Source: Clostridia bacterium (GTDB lineage Bacteria > Bacillota > Clostridia > Acetivibrionales > STF1-152). Taken from it: a stretch of 48,290 bases of DNA. The notes below the pieces were generated by a model that saw nothing but the letters and a program-made list of their open reading frames with translations, was not told the DNA's origin and did not search any database. Made by a program: the position numbers and the translations under genes. Positions within the stretch are counted from its first letter, which is position 1. Every line of letters begins with the position of its first letter. This document shows, one piece after another, positions 33,524-42,187 of the stretch. Location of the stretch: positions 1-48,290 of the forward strand of contig JANQLN010000114.1 in NCBI GenBank assembly GCA_028280575.1, given 5' to 3'.

Positions 33524-34282
33524 TCATATTAATTCAAACAATTCTTTTGTTTCACATTTTAATCCCTCAAAATAAAAGGATAAAGCAGTTTCACCCACAT
33601 TAAAGGATTTCATAATTTCGACGGAATAATCTGTAAAGCTATATATATATACGCTCTTATTCTTGATATCTATAATCCAGTATTCCCTGACACCGGAGAG
33701 CATATATGTATTAAGCTTGTCAACCATATCCTTGCTTCTTGTGCCGGGTGAAAGTATTTCCGCAACCAGTGCCGGTGTACCCATATATTTCCCATTTTCG
33801 TCTATTGTGGTTTTATAATCACAAGCTACTGTAATATCCGGCTGCATAACATCAGGCTCTGATAAATCTTTTTTGTAGAAGTGAACACCAAATGGTGCCA
33901 CATATGCTTTACATGCTTTGCCCTTTAAATAACTGTTGAAAAGTATATACAGGTATCCCAATATATCCTGGTGGAAGCTTGACGGTGATGAAAGCAAGTG
34001 TATCTCACCATTTATGAATTCCATCCTTTGAGTAGTGTTCTCATAAATCTGCATAAATTCACTATAGGATACTTTTTTCCCACCGTATACATAGTCATGT
34101 GCATTTTCCTTTACTGTAAAATAAGCTTCAATTTCAGTAATATAAGGCGTCAGCCTTGAAATCTTTTTATTGTTCTTGGTTATGACAACCTCCTTTTTGT
34201 CCGAAGTCATATCAAGGTATTTACCCAGATTCATTTTCAGCTCCGTAGCCGAAATAACCAATCCTTCCCGATATTTGCCCAT
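33524..34282 (-). CDS. Fusion of a Phd/YefM-type antitoxin domain with a Uma2 (DUF820) nuclease
   Basis: 252 residues. Residues about 8-50 (VISATELKMNLGKYLDM, then EVVITKNNKKISRL) match the Phd/YefM DNA-binding antitoxin fold. Residues about 75-250 are a Uma2-type PD-(D/E)XK domain: RMEFINGEIHLL, QPDITVACD, ALVAEILSPGTRSKD and SGVREYWIID. The probable catalytic set is the PD aspartate, the VAE glutamate and the following basic residues. I start at ATG 34282, with GGGGGTG 6 nt upstream; ATG 34303 has no ribosome site. The gene has its own consensus promoter. It could be a self-regulated nuclease or a toxin and antitoxin in one chain; function is inferred. Confidence 0.85.
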   Translation of the reverse strand: MGKYREGLVISATELKMNLGKYLDMTSDKKEVVITKNNKKISRLTPYITEIEAYFTVKENAHDYVYGGKKVSYSEFMQIYENTTQRMEFINGEIHLLSSPSSFHQDILGYLYILFNSYLKGKACKAYVAPFGVHFYKKDLSEPDVMQPDITVACDYKTTIDENGKYMGTPALVAEILSPGTRSKDMVDKLNTYMLSGVREYWIIDIKNKSVYIYSFTDYSVEIMKSFNVGETALSFYFEGLKCETKELFELI

Positions 34283-34302
34283 GAAATACACCCCCATATA
34301 CA

Positions 34303-34357
34303 ATTATATGCCATCGTACGGTTTTTGTCAATATTTCGTTCGGTTTTTCGTTCGGTT
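34303..34357 (-). promoter_or_regulatory. Consensus promoter and direct repeats upstream of the Phd-Uma2 gene
   Basis: On the minus strand TTGACA (34331-34326), 17 bp, TATAAT (34308-34303), a perfect sigma-A promoter. Two copies of TTCGTTCGGTT on the plus strand (34335-34345, 34347-34357; period 12) abut the -35. These are a good candidate binding site for the N-terminal Phd domain. Confidence 0.7.
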
Positions 34358-34380
34358 TTCGGAATTCATGCTGAACAGCC

Positions 34381-35163
34381 TCAAGATCCTGTTGACCTGT
34401 AATGCTTCACCCCGAACCTCCATACAAAAATACACGGAATAATAAACAGCATTCCGTAAAGCGGAGATAACATGTACAAAACGCTGCTGCCCTCTTTTTT
34501 GTCCAGTATGTACATCAAAGGCAGGTAATTGACACAACCAAACGGAATAATGAAAGTGAAAAATCTTGTAACCCATTTTTTATAAATGTTCAAAGGGTAC
34601 TGGGACATTTCCCTGCCGCCGTCTGTAAATATATTTGCAACCTCAATCCCCTGGATGGTCCAAAAGCAAAGGGTTGCAGCCAGGACAAATATACCTGTGA
34701 ATATGAATATGCCGCTGACTGTCATCAAAATTATCGTCAATACCTTAAATACATGCCATTCTACGGAGAGATTCAATACGGCAATTGAAAGCACAATCAC
34801 GCTCTGCAAGAGCCTCCCTATCCGGGTAAACTCAAATTTTGAGCCAAGGACCTGCAGAAAAGTACTTCTTGGACGTACCAATACCCTGTCAAACTCTCCC
34901 CTTACCACGAGACTTGAGAAACTGTCAAAGCCTCTTGCACAGCATTCACTTATCGAAAAGGACATATGCATGATGGAAAAACAAAGGGCCACTTCATAAA
35001 AGTCCCATTCTTTAAGCATTCCAAAACGCTCAAAGAGAAAATACAATGCAGCAAATACAGAAAATGGTACTAAAAACTGTCCACATGAAAGCAGGATGAA
35101 AGAAGTACTGTACTGCATCTGTGATTTAATTAAGATGGAAAGATATTTAAAATAAAGCTTCAT
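34381..35163 (-). CDS. ABC-2 type exporter permease subunit (DUF990 type)
   Basis: 260 residues with six membrane segments, cytoplasmic N-terminus and no ATPase domain. The layout, the Phe/Arg-rich loop RPRSTFLQVLGSK and its pairing with a second permease and an ATPase match the ABC-2 / DUF990 exporter class. I start at ATG 35163; a TTG three codons earlier sits only 1 nt after GGGAGG. It is the third gene of the unit ATPase - permease - permease. The substrate is unknown; related systems export drugs, antibiotics or glycolipids. Confidence 0.82.
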   Translation of the reverse strand: MKLYFKYLSILIKSQMQYSTSFILLSCGQFLVPFSVFAALYFLFERFGMLKEWDFYEVALCFSIMHMSFSISECCARGFDSFSSLVVRGEFDRVLVRPRSTFLQVLGSKFEFTRIGRLLQSVIVLSIAVLNLSVEWHVFKVLTIILMTVSGIFIFTGIFVLAATLCFWTIQGIEVANIFTDGGREMSQYPLNIYKKWVTRFFTFIIPFGCVNYLPLMYILDKKEGSSVLYMLSPLYGMLFIIPCIFVWRFGVKHYRSTGS

Positions 35164-35168
35164 AAAAT

Positions 35169-35972
35169 TCAACCTCCCTGGACTACAACACGTTTTAACA
35201 CCTTATCAAGTGCGATTTTTCCCAAAATTACCAGCACAACCAGCCAGGCAACCTGTGTCACAATGCCTGCCAATGCCTCATTCCCGGATATATTGCCGCT
35301 GTATACCCTGAATGGCAGATCGGAGGCCAAACGGAAAGGCAGTAAATATGCTATTCTTTTAAGCCATGAAGGCATTAAGGGAACCGGTATGACCTTACCT
35401 GCAAAAAATTCACCAAACACACCAAATATTAGTAAAGAGCCAGCCGGAGACATTGTTATGAAAACAGATATATATATGAACATGGATATTGCGACCAATA
35501 CCAAGAGACCCAACAAAAGTGTTATAACAAAAAGTATGAAGGCATCAGGACCGGGAGGAAATGACATACGGTATGATTGAGGCAATATGAATGCTACCAG
35601 GAGTATGGGAGAGCAGCGAAGCAGTGCCCCTGACAATCTTTGCGCTATAAGCTTTGCATACCAGAAGCCGTAAAGGGTGCATGGCCTGCATAATTCATAT
35701 GAAATATTTCCACCTGTTATCAGTGAAAATATTTCACCATCCCTGTACCATAATATGACAAAAACAAGAAAAGCCTGCTGAAGCCAGATATAGCTGACAA
35801 GCTGCTCCATTGATATAGGCTGCGCTTTTCCTGCATTGAGGTAAAAAGCTTCATATACCATTATAAGTATGAATCCCCAGAAAAACTGGGTTGCCACTCC
35901 AGCCAGGGCGGCAATCCTGTACTGCAGTCCATTTAAAAGGCGCATTCTGAATATTGAAACATATGCTCTCAT
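35169..35972 (-). CDS. ABC-2 type exporter permease subunit
   Basis: 267 residues, six membrane segments, start sequence MRAYVSIFRMRLLNGLQYRIAALAGVATQ typical of DUF990-type partners. AAGGAG precedes the ATG, and it overlaps the ATPase stop by 4 bp (ATGA). It forms the other half of the membrane channel. It has an RPCTLYGFWYAKLIAQ loop like that of its partner. Confidence 0.82.
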   Translation of the reverse strand: MRAYVSIFRMRLLNGLQYRIAALAGVATQFFWGFILIMVYEAFYLNAGKAQPISMEQLVSYIWLQQAFLVFVILWYRDGEIFSLITGGNISYELCRPCTLYGFWYAKLIAQRLSGALLRCSPILLVAFILPQSYRMSFPPGPDAFILFVITLLLGLLVLVAISMFIYISVFITMSPAGSLLIFGVFGEFFAGKVIPVPLMPSWLKRIAYLLPFRLASDLPFRVYSGNISGNEALAGIVTQVAWLVVLVILGKIALDKVLKRVVVQGG

Positions 35973-36946
35973 ATCTCATACTCCTTGTATAATTTTGCAA
36001 TAATCTCGTCCACAGGAGGGTTTTCCACAGTAACATCCAATAGCTCATACTGGTTTGTAAGTGCAGTTATAACCCTGGAAACACTGGTTTTTTGTGTATC
36101 CACAAATAAGACTGCCCTCTCAGGCGACCATGACAGTAAATCAGTTCCTTCAATCTGAGGCTTCCGGCTGCTCTCATCATAGTCTATGGTTACGGTCTTG
36201 TTTGTTCCAAACCTGTTTCTCAAACCGGAAATATCACCATCATATAAAATTCTCCCCCTGCCAATCAGCAAAATCCTGTCCGCTAAAGCTTCTATGTCAT
36301 TCATGTCATGGGTTGTGAGAATTACAGTAACCTTTTTTTCTGCATTGATTCTTTTTATGAACTTGCGCACTGCAATCTTGGAAACTGCATCAAGTCCGAT
36401 TGTGGGCTCATCCAAAAATAGTATTTTGGGATTGTGCAAAAGTGATGCTGCAATTTCGCATCTCATCCTTTGTCCTAGGCTCAGCTGGCGGACAGGATTG
36501 TTTATAAATGAGCCAAGATCAAGTGTATCGGTGAGCATGGCAATATTTTTCCTGTACTCAATTCCGGGTATTTTGTAAATATCACGTAATAACTCAAAGG
36601 AATCAATTACAGGAACATCCCACCACAGCTGAGACCTTTGGCCAAAAACCACACCTATATTTTTGACATGCTCAACCCTTTCCTCCCATGGTGTCCGGTT
36701 CATTATGCTGCAGCTGCCCCGGTCAGGCAGCAAAATACCGCTCATTACTTTGATAGTTGTAGATTTCCCTGCTCCGTTAGGCCCGATATAGCCGATAATT
36801 TCACCTTCATCAATTTTGAATGAAACATCCTTGAGAGCTTCAATTTCAATATATTCCCGGAAAAACAGCGACCTGGCTGCCGATATAAGGCCCGGTGAAC
36901 GCTTTGAAACCTTGAATGTTTTGTATAAGCCTTCCACAGTTATCAT
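35969..36946 (-). CDS. ABC-2 exporter ATPase
   Basis: 325 residues: Walker A GPNGAGKST (about residue 62), signature LSLGQRMR, Walker B ILFLDEPTIGLD, His-loop TTHDM. The C-terminal extension after about residue 230 is typical of ABC-2 ATPases. I use ATG 36946, with GGGAGG 6 nt upstream, and reject a 31-codon N-terminal extension that is hydrophobic and has no ribosome site. First gene of the exporter operon. Confidence 0.88.
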   Translation of the reverse strand: MITVEGLYKTFKVSKRSPGLISAARSLFFREYIEIEALKDVSFKIDEGEIIGYIGPNGAGKSTTIKVMSGILLPDRGSCSIMNRTPWEERVEHVKNIGVVFGQRSQLWWDVPVIDSFELLRDIYKIPGIEYRKNIAMLTDTLDLGSFINNPVRQLSLGQRMRCEIAASLLHNPKILFLDEPTIGLDAVSKIAVRKFIKRINAEKKVTVILTTHDMNDIEALADRILLIGRGRILYDGDISGLRNRFGTNKTVTIDYDESSRKPQIEGTDLLSWSPERAVLFVDTQKTSVSRVITALTNQYELLDVTVENPPVDEIIAKLYKEYEI

Positions 36947-37113
36947 AATTGACCTCCCAGCTTTTAATTTTTGCAATTTTTTAAGGGCAATATATTTTAC
37001 ACTAATAAAATAAAAAAATAAAACTGCCAATAGCATCAAATCGGATGCCTGGTTACTATTTAAAGATAACCTGTTTACAGATATGTTTTTCTCTCATTAT
37101 TTTAAAATTTCTC

Positions 37114-37225
37114 TTGACAAATTACCATTTTGAGGTTATATTATAGTTACAGACGTGAAACAGATGTGTGCCGGGCATACTACATTATAAAAAAGCTTAA
37201 CCAACTGGAAATAGTTGGTTTTTTT
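37114..37225 (+). ncRNA. Candidate short RNA with promoter and terminator
   Basis: TTGACA (37114-37119), 17 bp, TATATT (37137-37142) would start a transcript near 37149. It ends at an intrinsic terminator: AACCAACT (37199-37206) pairs with AGTTGGTT (37213-37220) and seven T residues follow. The product would be about 77 nt. It contains CGTGAAACAGATGTG and TGCCGGGCA, which resemble no riboswitch I can name. Alternatives are an attenuated leader or a chance promoter. The gene at 37479 has its own promoter further downstream. Confidence 0.5.
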
Positions 37226-37349
37226 ATGCCTTTTTTTATACAAATACCTCCAATTATACAACAGAAAAAAGAATTAAAGTCGTTTCATACAACGCAATTT
37301 GCTCAACATGAATATTTATGTAATTTATTAATATTTTTATTTCATATTA

Positions 37350-37378
37350 TTGATTTTTTGTTTTTCCTGTGATATTAT
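37350..37378 (+). promoter_or_regulatory. Promoter of the condensation-type acyltransferase gene
   Basis: TTGATT (37350-37355), 17 bp, TATTAT (37373-37378). The gap between this and the ncRNA terminator (37226-37349) is AT-rich and holds no gene. Confidence 0.5.
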
Positions 37379-37478
37379 ATAATTATTAAATTATTTTATT
37401 TTATTTATTTTATATTTTTTACAGATCAATATCTGAAAAGATATATTATATTTAAAATAACGTAAGGAGGTCTTTGAA

Positions 37479-38882
37479 ATGGCACAGGTAAAAACCTATA
37501 ATCCGAGCAAAATAAGAAATCTTTTGGGTAATGAGCGGAAATTTTTGTGGAGTCCGGTGGCAAATGTTGCAATTTCGGCAAGAATAGAAGGAAATATTTC
37601 GGAGGACAGGCTGAAAAATGCAATCAACAGGCTGAAAGGCAGGCATCAGCTGTTATCATCAAGAGCCGTTTACAATGAAACCGGAGAGGCCTGGTTCAGC
37701 GGGGATAATGTCCCGGAGATTCCTTTGCGGGTAGTACAGCGCGAATCTGATTACCACTGGCTTAAAGAGTTGATGGCAGAGCATCATAAGCCTTTTGATA
37801 TTTTTAAGGGTCCGTTAATCCGGTTTACTCTCATAAAATCTCCTGAAATTTCCGATTTTTTAGTATTTTGCCAGCATTCAATCTGTGACGGTACAGGTCT
37901 TTCATATCTCATTAGAGATATATTATCCCATACCGCAGACCCTGACCTTGAAATAACTCCGCTGCCTCTTCCTCCTCTTCTTTCTCCCGGTGATCTGGCA
38001 TCATATGTACGAGGCGGCTTTAAAAGGTCCATGAAAAACTTTTTCATAAAAAAAATGAATGCCAAGTGGAGAAAAAACATGACCTCATTTGACCAGGAAG
38101 ACTTTGAAAATATCCATAAGGCTTATTGGCAAAAACACAATTACAGGATTGTTTTTATGGAGCTTTCTGAAGGCCAGACCAAAAATCTTGTGACAAGATG
38201 CAGGCAAAAGCTGATTACTGTCAACTCAGCTCTATGCACCGCTTTTCTTGCTGCGCATGGCAAAATAGCCGGACCATTTAAAGGTCAGAAGCGTAATGTG
38301 GCAATACCGGTTGATTTAAGGAACAGAATGAAAAACCCGGTTGGTGATGTCTTATGTCTTTATGTTGGGAGTATGATGCTAAAGTTCGACTATAACAATA
38401 AGAAGGGATTCTGGCAAAACACAAAAAGGTTTCATCAAAGGATCAAAAATGACATGGAATCGAAAAACCTGTTTGAAACATTTATCGACCTGGAAAGCAT
38501 GGACCATACACTGATGGATGCAATGCTGGGCTTCGGTATTCTTGCAGGGGATGTGCCGAAATCATTCAGCAAATATGAGAAGCTTTCTTCCTTTGCTTCT
38601 AAAAAGAACAATATGGCTGTCAGTTTTGGGAAAAAATTCTCCGCGTCAATACCGGGGCTTGTTATGACAAACCTTGGCAAAGTGAACATCCCTGATACCT
38701 TTGGAAACCTGAAGGTAGACAAAATGTTTTTTGCTCCTTCCACCAGTGAATATTTCCCTTTAGCTCTTGGAGTCATAACAGCAGGCGGAAAACTGACACT
38801 GACTATAAATTTTGTGGATGAGGCCATTACTGAGAGGATGGTGCAAATCCGTGATTGCGCCATGGATATTTTAGGAATATAG
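37479..38882 (+). CDS. Stand-alone condensation-domain acyltransferase (PapA/alcohol acetyltransferase-like)
   Basis: 467 residues of the chloramphenicol acetyltransferase / NRPS-condensation fold. The active-site HHxxxDG motif appears as CQHSICDGTG (His133, Asp137). The first of the two His is replaced by Gln, but the second, catalytic one is kept. The DFGWG position appears as the TNLG and NIPDT region. It is not part of a multidomain synthetase and has no carrier protein nearby. Likely jobs are transfer of an acyl group to an alcohol or lipid (PapA5 or AATase-like). GGAGG precedes the ATG. A terminator follows, and TetR, MFS and GDPD genes lie downstream. Confidence 0.75.
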   Translation: MAQVKTYNPSKIRNLLGNERKFLWSPVANVAISARIEGNISEDRLKNAINRLKGRHQLLSSRAVYNETGEAWFSGDNVPEIPLRVVQRESDYHWLKELMAEHHKPFDIFKGPLIRFTLIKSPEISDFLVFCQHSICDGTGLSYLIRDILSHTADPDLEITPLPLPPLLSPGDLASYVRGGFKRSMKNFFIKKMNAKWRKNMTSFDQEDFENIHKAYWQKHNYRIVFMELSEGQTKNLVTRCRQKLITVNSALCTAFLAAHGKIAGPFKGQKRNVAIPVDLRNRMKNPVGDVLCLYVGSMMLKFDYNNKKGFWQNTKRFHQRIKNDMESKNLFETFIDLESMDHTLMDAMLGFGILAGDVPKSFSKYEKLSSFASKKNNMAVSFGKKFSASIPGLVMTNLGKVNIPDTFGNLKVDKMFFAPSTSEYFPLALGVITAGGKLTLTINFVDEAITERMVQIRDCAMDILGI

Positions 38883-38896
38883 GGTAAATCATAAAA

Positions 38897-38937
38897 AGTA
38901 TGAATGACCGTCAATATTACCGGCCATTCATACTTTT
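38897..38937. terminator. Bidirectional terminator between the acyltransferase and tetR
   Basis: AGTATGAATG (38897-38906) pairs with CATTCATACT (38925-38934), with an inner CCG/CGG pairing and flanking A- and T-runs on the two sides. It serves the two convergent genes. Confidence 0.8.
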
Positions 38938-38972
38938 ATTCTTAATACCCCTATTATACAGTCTTCAAACGA

Positions 38973-39560
38973 TCATCTCTCCCTCAATCCATCCCAGAAA
39001 AGCATGTACATTTCTTCTGCAATCCTTGGATTTACCTGAGAATCCTTCATGAGCTTTTCATTACTGATGATGGAGTTTTGGTACATTTCTATATACAAAA
39101 GTATGGAATCCATGGATATATCCCGCCTGAAATAAGCAATTCTTTGTCCTTCCTTGATTATTTCCTTAAGGATTCCCCTGACTTTTTCAGAAAATTCAAA
39201 AACAAGGCTTTTTATATATGAATCATTCTCTACCGATTCAGAAAAAAAAGCAAGGTTTCCATTCCTGATAAAATCAATTTTCAATGAAAGGAACTTTTCA
39301 AGCTTATCCCCGATAGACATTTGTTCCTTGACCACTTCAAGCAGCTTGTCCGTATTCTGGTCAATCATCCTTTTGATAATCTCAAGCTTCAAGTTATCCT
39401 TGCTTTCGAAAAAGTTATATATGGAAACCTGTGAAACTGAAGCCTTTTTGGCTATTTCAGCAATAGTTACCTTGCCGAAGCCAAACTTATTGAACAGCTC
39501 CAGTGCAGCATTCATAATGAACTCTTTTTTTCTTTCACGTCTTTTTTCAAAACCGTTCAT
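38973..39560 (-). CDS. TetR-family regulator
   Basis: 195 residues with the N-terminal helix-turn-helix (ALELFNKFGFGKVTIAEIAKKASVSQVSIYNFF, residues about 18-51) and an all-helical ligand domain. I start at ATG 39560, because GGAGGT of the message lies just upstream; the earlier ATG overlaps that ribosome site. It is divergent from the MFS gene (39912) and convergent with the acyltransferase, so it may control one or both. The ligand is unknown. Confidence 0.88.
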   Translation of the reverse strand: MNGFEKRRERKKEFIMNAALELFNKFGFGKVTIAEIAKKASVSQVSIYNFFESKDNLKLEIIKRMIDQNTDKLLEVVKEQMSIGDKLEKFLSLKIDFIRNGNLAFFSESVENDSYIKSLVFEFSEKVRGILKEIIKEGQRIAYFRRDISMDSILLYIEMYQNSIISNEKLMKDSQVNPRIAEEMYMLFWDGLRER

Positions 39561-39757
39561 TGATACCTCCAAAAAGTAAAAAATAAAATATATGAAATAT
39601 TATAATACACATACTTGAAATTGTAAATAGATTGCAGTAATATATGAAGCGTATCGATATACTTATTTCATTTTTTTTGGAATAACGCATCAAATCAAAT
39701 TTATTTACTGTCAATATAAAGTATACTAATTATATGTATGCTCTAAATAAAGATATA

Positions 39758-39870
39758 TTAACATATAATTATATTATTTTTAATAAAATCATGTTAAAAT
39801 TAGTACTACAGCGAAAAATTTTATTATGAATGTTTTAAATCAGATTTTCAAAGGTTTTTTCGCTGTAGTA
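39758..39870 (+). promoter_or_regulatory. Possible promoter followed by a 15-bp inverted repeat
   Basis: TTAACA (39758-39763), 17 bp, TAATAA (39781-39786) is a weak candidate for the MFS operon. Downstream TACTACAGCGAAAAA (39804-39818) is perfectly complementary to TTTTTCGCTGTAGTA (39856-39870) with a 37-nt loop. This would be a long leader hairpin or a TetR-related site. The rest of 39561-39911 holds no gene. Confidence 0.5.
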
Positions 39871-39911
39871 TAGTAATTATATAACTTTTTGGTGACCTCG
39901 GGGGGTATTAT

Positions 39912-41180
39912 ATGAAACTGAATTACAAACAGACTTTTTTTGTAGGGCTTGCATTTATGTCTATCTGCTCATTCTGGCAGTTGTACGATAACATAATACC
40001 ACTTATTCTCAAAAATACCTTCAACATAAGTGACACTGTATCAGGTGCATTAATGGCTGCCGATAATGTATTGGCCCTTTTCATGCTGCCATTTTTCGGC
40101 ATGCTTTCGGATAAGACGAATACAAGGCTTGGAAAAAGAACACCTTATATACTTTTCGGTACCCTGGCAGCTGCAGCCGGAATGCTGCTTATTCCCTATG
40201 CCGACAGCATCGGTTCATTGGTCCTTTTCCTTATTGCCCTGGGTGTTGTATTATTTTCAATTAGTACATACAGGTCGCCTGCAGTAGCTTTAATGCCTGA
40301 TATTACTCCAAAACCTCTTCGTTCAAAGGCCAATGCCGTCATAAACCTTATGGGAGCCGTTGGGGGTATAATAACCCTGGGCTTTGTTGCACTTTTGGTA
40401 CCTGCAGGAAAAAATCCTGGTTATTTTAGTGTATTTTTATCTATTGCAGTAATAATGATTGCAGCAGTGATAGTCTTAATGCTTGCCATAAAGGAAAAAA
40501 AGATAATACACCAGCCAGAAAATGAGCCGCCCGAAGAAAAAGAAGACACACAAGCAGGAAAAATGAAGCGTGAGGCCAAAAAGAGTTTTTTCTTTTTATT
40601 GTTCTCGGTATTCTTATGGTTTATGGGCTATAATGCCATAACCACTGCTTTTTCCAAATATGCACAAACCTACTGGGGACTTGAGGGAGGCCTGTTTGCA
40701 TATACATTGATTGCGGCACAGGTAGCTGCAATCCTGTCATACATTCCCGTTGGTATTATTGCCTCAAAGGTGGGACGTAAAAAAACCATACTTTTTGGAA
40801 TTGCCATGCTTGCACTTGCTTTTGGCTGTGCTGCCTTTTTCAAAAGCTTCAGCGCCGTACTTTTATTCTTCTTTGCCCTGGCAGGCATTGGCTGGGCATC
40901 AATAAACGTAAATTCATATCCTATGGTGGTTGAAATATGCAAAGGCTCTGATGTTGGCAAATACACAGGCATTTACTACACATCTTCCATGTCGGCACAA
41001 ATTATCACTCCTGTTTTTTCAGGAGCCCTTTTGCAGTATGTCGGCTATTGGACCCTTTTTCCCTATGGAACTTTTTTTGTTGCAGCAGCATTTGCAACAA
41101 TGCTTCTGGTAAAGCACGGAGACAACAAGCCACAAACTACGGCATCCAAAATAGAGGCTTTTGTGTCCGGTGATGCTTAA
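39912..41180 (+). CDS. MFS transporter (GPH/SLC45 type)
   Basis: 422 residues with twelve membrane segments. The loop-2 signature GMLSDKTNTRLGKRTPYILFG matches the GPH / SLC45 group of cation:sugar symporters. A charged loop (about residues 197-222, rich in Glu and Lys) separates the two halves. It could import a sugar or glycoside, or export a small molecule. GGGGGG precedes the ATG. A GDPD gene follows by 20 bp, so the two probably form an operon opposite tetR. Confidence 0.85.
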   Translation: MKLNYKQTFFVGLAFMSICSFWQLYDNIIPLILKNTFNISDTVSGALMAADNVLALFMLPFFGMLSDKTNTRLGKRTPYILFGTLAAAAGMLLIPYADSIGSLVLFLIALGVVLFSISTYRSPAVALMPDITPKPLRSKANAVINLMGAVGGIITLGFVALLVPAGKNPGYFSVFLSIAVIMIAAVIVLMLAIKEKKIIHQPENEPPEEKEDTQAGKMKREAKKSFFFLLFSVFLWFMGYNAITTAFSKYAQTYWGLEGGLFAYTLIAAQVAAILSYIPVGIIASKVGRKKTILFGIAMLALAFGCAAFFKSFSAVLLFFFALAGIGWASINVNSYPMVVEICKGSDVGKYTGIYYTSSMSAQIITPVFSGALLQYVGYWTLFPYGTFFVAAAFATMLLVKHGDNKPQTTASKIEAFVSGDA

Positions 41181-41200
41181 GATAAGCGGAGGTAAACGTC

Positions 41201-42016
41201 ATGATAATATTCACAATTGCAGCAGCTGCCATATTTTTGCTGATTTCTACATATATATATTTGATTGCTCCTTCCAAAAGCTGTAAAATGAATGCTTTTT
41301 GCAGATGGTTTTATGCCCATAGGGGACTTCATAAACTGGAAGAAGGAATAGCGGAAAATACAATGCCCGCTTTTGAAAAAGCTGTTGCAGGTCAGTATGG
41401 AATTGAGCTTGACATCCACCTCTCAAAAGATCATCAGGTAATAGTGTTTCATGATGATACACTAAAGCGTGCATGTAATATAGACAAAAAAGTATCTGAA
41501 TTGACATACGATGAGTTAAGAGGCTGCAAGCTTTTCGGTACCGACCAGCATATTCCCCTGCTGGCTGATGTGCTGAAAACGGTCTCCGGCAAGGTGCCCC
41601 TTATTATTGAATTAAAGTCATGCAGGAAATTGAAAAAACTCTGCTTAAGTGCTTCAAGCCTGCTTATGGAATACAATGGCTTGTTCTGTATAGAATCTTT
41701 TGATCCCCGGATAGTAAAGTGGTTCAGGATAAACAGGCCCCAAATCATCCGGGGGCAGCTCTCATCAGCTTTGTTAAAAGAGCCCAATGACCTTTCGTTT
41801 CCAACTGCTTTTGCCATTTCAAATTTGCTGACAAACTTCATGTCCAGGCCGCAGTTCATAGCATATAAATACCAGAACAGAAAGAATATAAGCTTTTTGA
41901 TATGCAAAAAGCTGTTTGGTGCCAATACTGCCGCATGGACCATAAAAAGCAAACATGAGCTGCAAAACGCAAAAGAATTATATGACATGTTCATTTTTGA
42001 AGACTTTATCCCATAA
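41201..42016 (+). CDS. Glycerophosphodiester phosphodiesterase, membrane-anchored
   Basis: 271 residues. An N-terminal hydrophobic segment (about 3-23) is followed by the GDPD domain: FYAHRGLHKLEEGIAENT, GIELDIHLSKDHQVIVFHDD, PLIIELKSC. The AHRG histidine and the E-x-D and HDD acidic groups are intact. It splits glycerophosphodiesters from deacylated phospholipids or teichoic acid into glycerol-3-P and an alcohol, probably at the membrane. GGAGG precedes the ATG. It shares an operon with the MFS gene. Confidence 0.88.
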   Translation: MIIFTIAAAAIFLLISTYIYLIAPSKSCKMNAFCRWFYAHRGLHKLEEGIAENTMPAFEKAVAGQYGIELDIHLSKDHQVIVFHDDTLKRACNIDKKVSELTYDELRGCKLFGTDQHIPLLADVLKTVSGKVPLIIELKSCRKLKKLCLSASSLLMEYNGLFCIESFDPRIVKWFRINRPQIIRGQLSSALLKEPNDLSFPTAFAISNLLTNFMSRPQFIAYKYQNRKNISFLICKKLFGANTAAWTIKSKHELQNAKELYDMFIFEDFIP

Positions 42017-42132
42017 AGGGCATCCATTGCAGGGTAGCTATTTGTCTGGCGTTTTTTTGATTATACATTAACAAATTTTTCTAAAGAAAATAAAAAAATC
42101 ATCATAAAGAGCTAAAATCCATCTCTTTATTT

Positions 42133-42162
42133 TTGATTATATTATGGTAAGATTAGTATAAA
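42133..42162 (+). promoter_or_regulatory. Promoter of the second Lpl-type importer operon
   Basis: TTGATT (42133-42138), 18 bp, TATAAA (42157-42162), 25 bp before the start codon. Confidence 0.55.
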
Positions 42163-42187
42163 TGATGAAAAGAAAGAGGTCAAATAT

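Noticed and set aside
37149-37198. Assignment of the short RNA to a known riboswitch class (preQ1, ZTP, c-di-GMP)
   Set aside because: I compared remembered consensus elements. Only loose similarity (an A-rich tail, a CCGGGCA string) was found, which is not enough.
37130-37372. 80-codon frame before the acyltransferase
   Set aside because: A clear intrinsic terminator (37199-37225) lies inside it, and no ribosome site precedes it.
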